Positions 8,655 through 17,034 of a DNA stretch of 41,430 bases are shown in pieces. Made by a program: the position numbers and the translations under genes. Location: assembly GCA_910588825.1 (NCBI GenBank), contig CAJURF010000028.1, positions 1 to 41,430 on the forward strand. The letters are read 5' to 3'. The stretch comes from an uncultured Lachnospiraceae bacterium. Its GTDB lineage: Bacteria; Bacillota; Clostridia; Lachnospirales; Lachnospiraceae. Each line of letters opens with the position of its first letter. Position 1 is the stretch's first letter. The notes beneath the pieces were generated by a model, which was not told the origin of the DNA, did no database searches, and was given only the letters and a program-made list of their open reading frames with translations.

Positions 8655-8917
8655 TCCGTGCAGCCGGGGAGTCAGCGGTGCCCTGAACCTGCAATCCGCT
8701 ATAGCAGGGGTGATGCCAATCTGAGGATTTCTGCTGTGGAGCAGCCTTTTATAAGTGGCGTTGACGTCTGGGTCTTACGCAACAGGATTCTGTGAACCGT
8801 GTCAGGTCAGGAATGAAGCAGCACTAAGCAGAACCCCCTGTGTGCCGTAAGGGCGCCTGGGCCGAGTTAACTGTAAAAGTAACGTCTGTGTCAGTCTTTC
8901 GAGGTGCGGCGCACGGA
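8655..8917 (+). ncRNA. ffs: signal recognition particle RNA, large Firmicutes type
   Basis: The highly conserved SRP helix-8 region is present near 8803-8830 (GTGTCAGGTCAGGAATGAAG followed by CAGCA). The ends pair: TCCGTGC at 8655-8661 with GCACGGA at 8911-8917. The length of about 263 nt fits the long Gram-positive SRP RNA that includes an Alu domain, not the 114-nt E. coli form. It scaffolds Ffh for membrane targeting of nascent proteins. No clear U-tract terminator follows; AT-rich sequence continues into the downstream gene. The ends are set by helix pairing and may be off by a few bases. Confidence 0.93.
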
Positions 8918-8987
8918 AAAACAAAATAAAAATATTATCATATAATATACTAAACTGCAGGTCTGCCCAGGGGGAGAATGGTCACAC

Positions 8988-10100
8988 ATGGGAACCAGTA
9001 AAAGATTCATTTTGAAATTCGGAGTAACTGCCTGTCTTTTAGCCATATTAATCTGCGAAGGTTTCTTATTATATTGCCATTATGTGAAACATGTAGATGC
9101 TGTACAATATGCATCTGAGAAACTTAAGCTTGTACAGGAGTGGATTTCCAGCAGCGGCACACAGACAGCCAATGCACAGGCTTCTGATACTTCCGGCGCC
9201 AAAGAGAATTTCAGATATCATTCCGTTATACAAAAGCCGGTTTTATTCGTTTCGGCTAAAAGTGCCATTGATCAGATGATCCAGCAGAACAATGCTGTTC
9301 TGGCTGTTTCTGAGAACATGACAGAACCGGAGCATTCCGAAGATCAGGGTGAAACATCTGCTGAGGCCAAGGAAGCAGAACCTGCAAAGAAAACATCACC
9401 TAAGCCAAATCAAAAACATATCCCTGCAAAATCAGCAGACCCTTCCGGAATGACAGTCACAAACATCAACGAACTATTAGAACGCCAGAGAGCCGACGGA
9501 ATAACCGAAAACACGGACAACAAGATTCAGCTGAACGCCGAATCCATTCTTCAGAATCCTGAACTGCCCACAGGCTGCGAAGTCACTTCGCTGGCCATGG
9601 CACTGAGTTTTCATGGTTATGGTATCTCAAAAGAAAAGCTGGCAGATGAATACCTTGAAAAGGCCGCGCCTGGCACAGTCAGCTACCGGACAGCTTTCTG
9701 GGGTGACCCCCGCAAAGAAGATTCTTTCGGCTGTTTTGCCCCTGTAATCACTAAGGCGGCCAACCAGTTTCTGGCCAAAAAGAAAAGCCCCCACATGGCC
9801 TATAATCTCACAGGCACCCCGCTGGATGACCTGCTGGTAGAAATCCGCATGGGATATCCGGTAATTGTATGGGGCTCCATGTACATCAACGGTGAGATTG
9901 TCTTCTCATACGGCTGGGAGATTGACGGTGAAACCGTTACCTGGCCTTCCAACGAACACTGTATGCTGTTAATCGGGTTTGACACCGAAACCAACTCTGT
10001 GATTGTCTGTGACCCCCTGGCGGGTATCACCAGCTACGACAAAAATGCTTTTCAGCATCACTATGATACTTTAGAGCAGCAGGCCATCGTTATATATTAA
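8988..10100 (+). CDS. C39-like cysteine peptidase, membrane-anchored or secreted
   Basis: A 370-residue protein. An N-terminal hydrophobic helix (about 8-30) serves as anchor or signal. A low-complexity Glu/Ala/Lys/Ser linker follows to about residue 165. The C-terminal half is a papain-like domain of the peptidase C39-like family: a catalytic Cys in TGCEVTSLAMALSFHGY, a His in NEHCMLLIGFD and an Asp in VCDPLAG. The substrate is not evident. No ABC transporter or bacteriocin gene is adjacent, so it is not an obvious bacteriocin-leader peptidase. The ATG at 8988 has AGGGGGAG 11 bases upstream. It lies directly after the SRP RNA and may depend partly on its promoter. Confidence 0.85.
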   Translation: MGTSKRFILKFGVTACLLAILICEGFLLYCHYVKHVDAVQYASEKLKLVQEWISSSGTQTANAQASDTSGAKENFRYHSVIQKPVLFVSAKSAIDQMIQQNNAVLAVSENMTEPEHSEDQGETSAEAKEAEPAKKTSPKPNQKHIPAKSADPSGMTVTNINELLERQRADGITENTDNKIQLNAESILQNPELPTGCEVTSLAMALSFHGYGISKEKLADEYLEKAAPGTVSYRTAFWGDPRKEDSFGCFAPVITKAANQFLAKKKSPHMAYNLTGTPLDDLLVEIRMGYPVIVWGSMYINGEIVFSYGWEIDGETVTWPSNEHCMLLIGFDTETNSVIVCDPLAGITSYDKNAFQHHYDTLEQQAIVIY

Positions 10101-10142
10101 TTATCAACAATTTTCAGACCCGCTCAGGGACATCCTCAGACA

Positions 10143-10181
10143 GAGTCCGGGCAAAAGAAACAGTTTCTTTTGCCCGGACTC
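10143..10181. terminator. perfect hairpin between convergent genes
   Basis: A 19-bp perfect inverted repeat with a single central base: the left arm begins GAGTCCGGGCAAAAG and the right arm ends CTTTTGCCCGGACTC. It lies between the convergent C39-peptidase and histidine-kinase genes and can fold on either transcript. There is no U-run outside the stem, but the stem is AT-rich towards the loop. Confidence 0.65.
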
Positions 10182-10210
10182 GTGACATCTGGATACATTC
10201 CCAAACCATT

Positions 10211-13201
10211 TTACTCTTCCACAAGATCCCCCAGCATTTCAAACAATTTACCCACATCCACAGGCTTGGCGATATGACCATTCATCCCACACTCCAATGC
10301 CGCCCGCTGGTCTTCTGCAAATGCGTTGGCAGTCATGGCTAGAATAGGTATGGATGCCAATTTCTCGTTCTCAAGATTTCTAATTGTCCTGGCCGCCTCG
10401 TATCCATCCATAACAGGCATCTGCACATCCATTAAGACAACTTTATAATACCCTGGCTGGGATTTACTGACCATCTCAACGGCAATCCTGCCATTTTCTG
10501 CCGTCTCCACCTGGAATCCCGCTTCGCTTAGAATTTCTACGGCAATCTCCTGATTCAATTCATTATCTTCTGCCAGCAGAATGCGTCCGCTGTAATGTTC
10601 TTCCGGTATTTTTTTCAAACCGCAGGCATTCTTTCTTTTGGGATTAAACGCATCACTGAGGCATTCCCGCAGTTCTGAAAAAAACATAGGTTTTCCGCAA
10701 AACCCTGTGACTCCTGCCTTTTGTGCCTCCTGTTCAATGTCCATCCAGTCATACGCAGATAAAACAATAATCGGCGGCTCATCACCCACTTTTGCCCGGA
10801 TCTGCCTGGCCAGCTCAACGCCATTCATATCCGGCATCAGCCAGTCAATAATATAGAGCTGGTATTCATCTCTGCGATTAACTGCCTGATGAACCCGCAA
10901 TACTGCCTCCTTCCCGGACAACGTCCATTCTGAACGAATCCCCAGCTGCTGAAGCATGCCCGTCACACTGTCGCAGGTATTGAAGTCGTCATCCACCACC
11001 AGCGCGCGGCAGCCTTTCAAGTCTAAAATCTCCTGGGGTTCCTGATGGGCAGACTGCAGACGGAACATCAGCGATATAATAAACTCCGTACCGCTTCCCT
11101 GCTCACTCTCCACCTCAATCTTCCCATGCATCATATCAACGATATTTTTCGTAATCGCCATTCCCAGACCCGTACCCTGAATTCTATTCACATCCGGTGT
11201 TTCTTCTCTCTCAAACGGCTCAAAAATATGTTCCAAAAAATCTTTGCTCATCCCCACGCCGGTATCTTTAATTCGAAACTCATAATTGGCATAATTATCT
11301 ATAGAGCACGGTTTTTCCACAATGTGCATGGTAATGGTTCCTCCTGCCGGCGTAAACTTCACCGCATTGCCCAAAAGATTGAGAAACACTTGATTCAGAC
11401 GCAGCTTATCGCAGAAAATTTTTTCATTTACCACATCAATGGTATCAATATAAAAGTCCAGACGTTTGGAAGACATATCCCCCTGCAGGATATTTCTGAG
11501 CTCATGCATAATTTCCGGGAGACTGCACGGCTGTTCTTCAATATGAATTTTTCCGCTCTCAATGCGGCTTATATCCAGCACATCGTTTATAAGGCTCAGC
11601 AGATGATTTCCAGAAGACATGATTTTCTCCAGATATTCTTGTACCTTTTCCTGCTGATTGATATGCTTTAATGCAAGCCCGGTAAACCCAATAATGGCAT
11701 TCATCGGCGTCCGGATATCATGAGACATGTTCGAGAGGAATGTACTTTTGGCACGATTCTCCCGTTCCGCCTGCGCCAGCGCATCTTCCGCCAGATTCCT
11801 CTGCTGAATCTCACGCTGGATCATTCCCGTGATCGTCCGCTTGGCCAGAACAATCTGAACGTTCCCTCTGTGTCCGCACACTTTTGTGAAACTGAACTGT
11901 ATATATTCCATCTTTTTTCCGGAATTGCTTCGAATATTTACATTATAAATAGACCTGTTCTGGAGCTTTTCTAAAACACGTTCCATATTCGCCGCCTCAA
12001 GCCACAAGCGGCGGTCTTCCCGGTATACATATTGGGCATATGCCTCAACCACATCTTTATACGCTCTGCTGCTTGTCCTGGATTCTTCCACCTCCGGAAG
12101 CTGGCTCTGTCCCTTATATATTGACATCTGTCCATTTTCACTGTCCACCAGCGCAATAAAACTATAATCGCTGCTCAGACCCGCTATGATCTCATAAGAG
12201 TCTTCCACCAACTTTTTCTGGGCCATTTCATGGCGGATTTCCTCTTCCACACTGCGGAATCCCAGCACAATGCGGTGGGATTCTGTCCACGCGCCTGCCC
12301 GCACAGCTTTCATCTGAAAATACTCCGTCTCACCGTCTCTCATGGCGCGGTAATTCACGTAATAAGAAGGATCTTTTGCCATCCTCTCTTTCAAAACAGA
12401 CACTGATGATTCTCTTTTCAACAGTTCTCTGTCTGGCTCGTAGACCACGTCCTGAATATATTGATGCATCCTTTCCTCATAAGGAAACTCTCCAGTCATG
12501 GTTGTGCCATACCTGCGGACTATATCATCGTTCATCCGGCAGGAAACTGCAGATCCTATATCCAAATCCACAAAAAACACAGAATTGAAATCCATACTGA
12601 GTGCCTGAAGCATCTGAGACTGGCGGTTTTCTTCCTCCAGTCTCCGCTTTTCCCTCTGCGACTCTTGTTTTGACCGGGCAAAAAGAGACTGCTGATAGAA
12701 TAGTTTTTCATGGTCTGCCGCCGCAGCCTTCGCCGCTCTCTCAATGTAAATAATATGCCTCATCACCCGTCCAAGTTTGCGGACAGCCTCCCGCTCCTCC
12801 TGTGTCCACTCTCTTTTTCCGTGGAAATCGGCAAGCCCAATAAATCCATCGCAGCTGTGATTCCGCAAAATTCTGTAATAAAGCACTGCTGAATTTTCCG
12901 GCTGTTCCTCACTGTAATCCCTCAGGCTGTCACCCTTCATGCCGTCTGCACTGCTTTCTTCCATGCTGTAATGTCTTACCTGCCCCAGCAGGTTATATTT
13001 CTCCTGTGAAAAATTCACATGAGTAAACACAACGCCTTTTCGTTCCAGCAGCACTTCCGCAATGTAAACTAAATCCACCCCAAATTTTACCCTGTATGCG
13101 TCCATCAGACGCCAGATATCTTCCTCCTCGATGTAATCCTTATTCTGCAAGGCTAAATAATAATCTTGTAAATCCTGGTCTACTCTGGTCGGCACTGCCA
13201 T
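10211..13201 (-). CDS. hybrid sensor histidine kinase with two receiver domains
   Basis: A 996-residue protein without membrane segments, so probably a cytoplasmic sensor. Residues about 30-155 look GAF-like; a coiled coil follows (155-200). Two PAS-like regions lie near 205-320 and 340-455. The HisKA domain carries phospho-acceptor His494 (MSHDIRTPMN). The ATPase domain has an N box near 612, DTGVGM and GTGLGM. Receiver 1 has Asp786 (IIDWLMPDMNG) and receiver 2 has Asp925 (LMDVQMPVMDG). This is a phosphorelay-type kinase that needs an outside phosphotransfer partner. It starts 3 bases after the diguanylate cyclase stop with a GGAGTAAAAG site, so it is the last gene of the feoAB operon. The signal is unknown. 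Confidence 0.93.
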   Translation of the reverse strand: MAVPTRVDQDLQDYYLALQNKDYIEEEDIWRLMDAYRVKFGVDLVYIAEVLLERKGVVFTHVNFSQEKYNLLGQVRHYSMEESSADGMKGDSLRDYSEEQPENSAVLYYRILRNHSCDGFIGLADFHGKREWTQEEREAVRKLGRVMRHIIYIERAAKAAAADHEKLFYQQSLFARSKQESQREKRRLEEENRQSQMLQALSMDFNSVFFVDLDIGSAVSCRMNDDIVRRYGTTMTGEFPYEERMHQYIQDVVYEPDRELLKRESSVSVLKERMAKDPSYYVNYRAMRDGETEYFQMKAVRAGAWTESHRIVLGFRSVEEEIRHEMAQKKLVEDSYEIIAGLSSDYSFIALVDSENGQMSIYKGQSQLPEVEESRTSSRAYKDVVEAYAQYVYREDRRLWLEAANMERVLEKLQNRSIYNVNIRSNSGKKMEYIQFSFTKVCGHRGNVQIVLAKRTITGMIQREIQQRNLAEDALAQAERENRAKSTFLSNMSHDIRTPMNAIIGFTGLALKHINQQEKVQEYLEKIMSSGNHLLSLINDVLDISRIESGKIHIEEQPCSLPEIMHELRNILQGDMSSKRLDFYIDTIDVVNEKIFCDKLRLNQVFLNLLGNAVKFTPAGGTITMHIVEKPCSIDNYANYEFRIKDTGVGMSKDFLEHIFEPFEREETPDVNRIQGTGLGMAITKNIVDMMHGKIEVESEQGSGTEFIISLMFRLQSAHQEPQEILDLKGCRALVVDDDFNTCDSVTGMLQQLGIRSEWTLSGKEAVLRVHQAVNRRDEYQLYIIDWLMPDMNGVELARQIRAKVGDEPPIIVLSAYDWMDIEQEAQKAGVTGFCGKPMFFSELRECLSDAFNPKRKNACGLKKIPEEHYSGRILLAEDNELNQEIAVEILSEAGFQVETAENGRIAVEMVSKSQPGYYKVVLMDVQMPVMDGYEAARTIRNLENEKLASIPILAMTANAFAEDQRAALECGMNGHIAKPVDVGKLFEMLGDLVEE

Positions 13202-13204
13202 CTT

Positions 13205-14569
13205 TTACTCCTTTTCTTTATAAAATCTGCACCCGCAGCGTCCATGCTCCTTTACCTGATACAGAGCAGAATCCGTCAGGGCATAAAGCTCATCCGTAAA
13301 ACCATTATCCGAAAAAGCTGCTCCCACACTGAGAGATATTTTCGGCAGTCCATCTGTGGGATTCTGTAGTACATGATTCATGCCATAAATTTTGCCTTCA
13401 ATCACAGACTGCATATCCGCTGTGACATCTGTCATGATCACAGCAAACTCATCGCCGCCGATCCTAGCCGGGTAATCCGAAACACGGAAATTTTCCACCA
13501 GGAGATTCGCCACTTTTTTCAAAATCAAATCCCCGGTTTCATGTCCATATCCGTCGTTGATTAATTTAAATTTGTCTACATCCACCAGCAGAAGCGCCAG
13601 AGGTTTGGCGGAAGCTTTCAGCTGCTGTTTCAAATGTTCAAAGGCTCCCCGGTTCATAATACCGGTCAGAGGATCATGCTCTGCCTGATGCCGCAGCATG
13701 GCTTCATTGGCAGCATTGATCTCATAAATATCATTATATGTCAAGGCCAGGTATTGAAATTCATAAGATCCTGTGATCTCCAGCCGCTTTTCTTCCCGGA
13801 TACACTTCACATAAACCTGCAGAGGTTTCACAATCAGGCAGATAATCAAAATAAATGTAATAATATTCTGAACAAATAAGATGCTGATAAATATCTTTTG
13901 CTGTGTCATGGTACGCTTCAATGCCCATACACTATCCGCCTGCGCCTTCTGTGTCCAATCTACCGCATCATTTAAAAAATATTCAACATTCTCACGGATT
14001 TGCTTTTTTGTATCCTGGTACTCAAACCCAAACACCATATCCATGGCTTTCTCAAGTTTTTTCTCTTTTCCCAGCTTGGTGTCCGCTTCTGAAAGCTGCG
14101 CCTCCTGCACTTTTGGGGGCAGTTTTTCTATATCCGCTTTGCAGGCTGATGCCGTCAGCTTCATTGCATAGATTTCCTTTTCCATCAGCTGATTGGACCA
14201 ATCCAGGGCTTTTTGGAGAAAATCATTGGCTTTGTCACTGACATGTTCTTCGTTTTGCTGCTCCAGCGCTCTTTCTCTCCGCCTGGCTGTATCCACTTCT
14301 TCAAAATATGCATCTATATACTGGGCTTCCTCTGTAATTACATAGAGCCGCACATACTCTGTCATGTCATCGGAAGCCTCTGACACCAACGCGGCATTTT
14401 CCTGACAAGCAATATATTTGTTTGTGGCCTCCAGCATGTGATCACATCTTGTTGAGATATGAACCGTGGCCAAAATTAAAAATATGTATAAGACACATGA
14501 CAGCAGAATCATAACAAAATTCAACGTTCGTATCCGCATGGCCTTAATCGATGTTTTCTTTTCTTTCAT
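13205..14569 (-). CDS. membrane diguanylate cyclase (GGDEF)
   Basis: A 454-residue protein. Membrane helices lie at about 17-37 and 225-247, enclosing a helical extracytoplasmic sensor. A cytoplasmic GGDEF domain follows (about 298-450), with an intact GGDEF active site (371-375). An RVSD motif (362-365), five residues before it, is a canonical RxxD inhibitory site, so the enzyme should make cyclic di-GMP from GTP and be product-inhibited. The start at 14569 overlaps the FeoB stop as ATGA, with GGGAG upstream; a longer frame reaching 14701 lies inside feoB and is rejected. Coupling to feoAB suggests the cyclase responds to iron or acts with iron status. Confidence 0.92.
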   Translation of the reverse strand: MKEKKTSIKAMRIRTLNFVMILLSCVLYIFLILATVHISTRCDHMLEATNKYIACQENAALVSEASDDMTEYVRLYVITEEAQYIDAYFEEVDTARRRERALEQQNEEHVSDKANDFLQKALDWSNQLMEKEIYAMKLTASACKADIEKLPPKVQEAQLSEADTKLGKEKKLEKAMDMVFGFEYQDTKKQIRENVEYFLNDAVDWTQKAQADSVWALKRTMTQQKIFISILFVQNIITFILIICLIVKPLQVYVKCIREEKRLEITGSYEFQYLALTYNDIYEINAANEAMLRHQAEHDPLTGIMNRGAFEHLKQQLKASAKPLALLLVDVDKFKLINDGYGHETGDLILKKVANLLVENFRVSDYPARIGGDEFAVIMTDVTADMQSVIEGKIYGMNHVLQNPTDGLPKISLSVGAAFSDNGFTDELYALTDSALYQVKEHGRCGCRFYKEKE

Positions 14570-16920
14570 CCCCACAACACTCCCCCAATCACATACACAG
14601 CCAGTGCAGCCACATAGGCAATGGCGCATTGCCCCACGGCCACGCCCAGCGCCCATTTTCCTCCCAGTTCCCGTTTCACTGATGCAATCGCAGCAACACA
14701 CGGGGTATATAGAAGACAGAACACCAGCAGACTCGCCGCTGCCAGCGGGGTAATAGCGCCAGTCAGGCTTTCCTTACTTCCAAACAATACCGACAAGGTG
14801 GATACAACACTCTCCTTGGCCATAAATCCTGTGACCAGAGCCGTGGAAATTCTCCAGTCACCCAAACCCAGCATTTTCAATGCCGGTGTAAAAATTCCCG
14901 CAACGGCTGCAAGCATACTGGAATGAGAGTCTTCCACCATATTTATCCTGAAATCAAATGTCTGCAAAAACCAAATAACGATGGTGGCCACAAAAATTAC
15001 GGTAAACGCTCTCTGCAGGAAGTCTTTTGCCTTATCCCAGAGAAGATGTCCCACATTCTTCGCACCCGGCATCCGGTAATTGGGCAATTCCATGACAAAA
15101 GGCACCGCCTGCCCTCTGAAAGATGTCCCTTTCATCACCAGCGCACTTACAATACCCAGAATAATACCCAGCAGATATAAGCCGATCATTACCAGCGCTC
15201 CGTATTCCGGAAAGAATGCTGCTGTAAAAAATGCATAGATGGGCAATTTCGCGGAACAGCTCATAAACGGAGTCAGCAAAATAGTCATTTTCCTGTCCCT
15301 CTCCGATGGCAGGGTTCTGGTGGCCATCACCCCTGGCACGGTACATCCAAACCCAATCAGCATAGGCACAATACTCCTGCCTGACAGACCAATTTTCCTC
15401 AACAGCTTATCCATGACAAAGGCAACTCTGGCAATATAGCCGCTGTCCTCCATGAGAGACAGGAAGAAAAATAAAGTCACAATAACCGGCAGAAAGCTCA
15501 ACACGCTGCCCACACCGTTAAAAATACCGTCCATCACCAGTGAGTGCAGAACACCGCTCACATTGGCAGCTGTTAACGCTGTATCCACCAGTGAAGAAAC
15601 CTGCGTGATGGCCATCTCCAGCAGACCCTGCAGTCCGGCGCCGATCACATGAAATGTCAGCCAGAAAACCATCCCCATGATTCCGATAAATGCCGGAATG
15701 GCTGTATACTTTCCGGTCAGAACCTTATCAATCTTCACGCTGCGCACATGCTCCCTGCTCTCCCGCGGCTTCACCACCGCTGTGCGGCACAGCTTCCGGA
15801 TAAAAGAAAAGCGCATGTCTGCAATGGCCGCCGCCCTGTCCAGTCCGCTTTCCGTCTCCATCTGACAGATAATATGTTCCAACATCTCCTGTTCATTCTG
15901 ATCCAATTCCAGACTGTCAAGAATCCGCTTATCCCCCTCCGCCAGCTTGCTGGCGGCAAAACGGACAGGAATCCCTGCATTTTTTGCATGATCCTCAATC
16001 AGATGCATAACAGCGTGCAGGCACCTATGTACAGCTCCTCCATTTTGATTTTCACTGCAGAAATCCACCCTGCCCGGACTCTCCTGATATTTCGCCACAT
16101 GAAGAGCATGTCCTATCAGCTCTCCAATGCCTTCATTTTTGGCGGCAGAAATGGGCACCACAGGAATTCCCAGCATATCTTCCATCTCATTAATGCGGAT
16201 GGACCCGCCGTTTCCTCTCACCTCATCCATCATATTGAGCGCCAGCACCATGGGCACATCCAGCTCCATCAGCTGCAGAGTCAGATAAAGGTTCCGCTCA
16301 ATATTGGAGGCATCTACAATATTAATAATCCCTTTGGGGTGTTCGTCCAGAACGAACGCCCTGGTCACCATTTCCTCGCTGGAATAGGGCGACATAGAGT
16401 AAATCCCCGGCAGGTCTGTAATCAAGGTATTGCTGTGTCCTTTGATTACGCCGTCCTTCCTGTCCACAGTGACACCAGGAAAATTCCCCACATGCTGATT
16501 TGCCCCTGTCAGCTGGTTAAACAATGTGGTTTTTCCGCAATTTTGATTCCCTGCCAGGGCAAACGTCAAAACCACGTCATCTGCCAGGGGAGTTTCTGTT
16601 GCCTTCTCATGATATTTTCCACTCTCCCCCAGTCCTGGATGAGGCGTATGGGATTCTGCTGTTTTGCTCCCATCAAATTGTTCTGGTTCATAGTCCCTGA
16701 CCCGTTCAATCTCTACCTTTTGGGCATCAGCTATCCGCAGAGTCAGTTCATATCCATGGAGCATAAATTCCATAGGGTCTCCCAGCGGCGCATATTTCAC
16801 CAGCACAATATCTGAATTGGGAATGACACCCATATCCAGAAAATGCTGTCTCAGGGCACCCTCCCCGCCAACAGCCGTAATTGTCGCTTCTTTGCCAATG
16901 GGCAATTCATCTAAAGTCAT
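14566..16920 (-). CDS. feoB: FeoA-FeoB fusion, ferrous iron transporter
   Basis: A 784-residue protein. Residues 1-75 form a FeoA (SH3-like) domain (LPIGKEATITAVGG, HFLDMGVIPNS). A linker leads to the FeoB G domain with G1 GNQNCGKT (124-131), G3 DLPG (169-172) and G4 NMMD (229-232). The C-terminal half is the polytopic membrane transporter with Gate motifs such as GFGCTVPGVMATR and the FMSCSAKLPIYAFF segment. It imports Fe2+ under anaerobic conditions. FeoA is normally a separate gene; fusion is known in some Firmicutes and Bacteroidetes. No feoC is adjacent. The gene is coupled to the downstream diguanylate cyclase. Confidence 0.96.
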   Translation of the reverse strand: MTLDELPIGKEATITAVGGEGALRQHFLDMGVIPNSDIVLVKYAPLGDPMEFMLHGYELTLRIADAQKVEIERVRDYEPEQFDGSKTAESHTPHPGLGESGKYHEKATETPLADDVVLTFALAGNQNCGKTTLFNQLTGANQHVGNFPGVTVDRKDGVIKGHSNTLITDLPGIYSMSPYSSEEMVTRAFVLDEHPKGIINIVDASNIERNLYLTLQLMELDVPMVLALNMMDEVRGNGGSIRINEMEDMLGIPVVPISAAKNEGIGELIGHALHVAKYQESPGRVDFCSENQNGGAVHRCLHAVMHLIEDHAKNAGIPVRFAASKLAEGDKRILDSLELDQNEQEMLEHIICQMETESGLDRAAAIADMRFSFIRKLCRTAVVKPRESREHVRSVKIDKVLTGKYTAIPAFIGIMGMVFWLTFHVIGAGLQGLLEMAITQVSSLVDTALTAANVSGVLHSLVMDGIFNGVGSVLSFLPVIVTLFFFLSLMEDSGYIARVAFVMDKLLRKIGLSGRSIVPMLIGFGCTVPGVMATRTLPSERDRKMTILLTPFMSCSAKLPIYAFFTAAFFPEYGALVMIGLYLLGIILGIVSALVMKGTSFRGQAVPFVMELPNYRMPGAKNVGHLLWDKAKDFLQRAFTVIFVATIVIWFLQTFDFRINMVEDSHSSMLAAVAGIFTPALKMLGLGDWRISTALVTGFMAKESVVSTLSVLFGSKESLTGAITPLAAASLLVFCLLYTPCVAAIASVKRELGGKWALGVAVGQCAIAYVAALAVYVIGGVLWG

Positions 16921-16973
16921 TGTATTTTTCCTTCTCCCCTCAAAGCTGCCTGAAACACCTGCCTATACGCCAA

Positions 16974-16999
16974 AGGCCAGAGACCGGAGCCTCTGGCCT
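16974..16999 (-). terminator. hairpin downstream of asnB
   Basis: AGGCCAGAG (16974-16982) and CTCTGGCCT (16991-16999) form a 9-bp perfect stem with an 8-base loop. On the minus strand it follows asnB and precedes the feoAB ribosome site. The T-run is only three bases, so it could be a leaky terminator, or part of a feoAB leader. Confidence 0.45.
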
Positions 17000-17034
17000 G
17001 CAAGCCACTCCTACACAGCAGCGTGTTTTGCCTC

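Noticed and set aside
10143..10181. Possible mobile-element end or operator
   Set aside because: The perfect palindrome sits exactly between two convergent stop codons, so a terminator is the simpler explanation.
13205..14701. Longer version of the diguanylate cyclase starting inside feoB
   Set aside because: The extra 44 residues are Cys/Gly-rich and read the FeoB gene in another frame; the ATGA-overlapping start has a proper ribosome site.
15649..16815. A 388-codon open frame on the plus strand
   Set aside because: It is the antisense shadow of the FeoB G domain and FeoA fusion.
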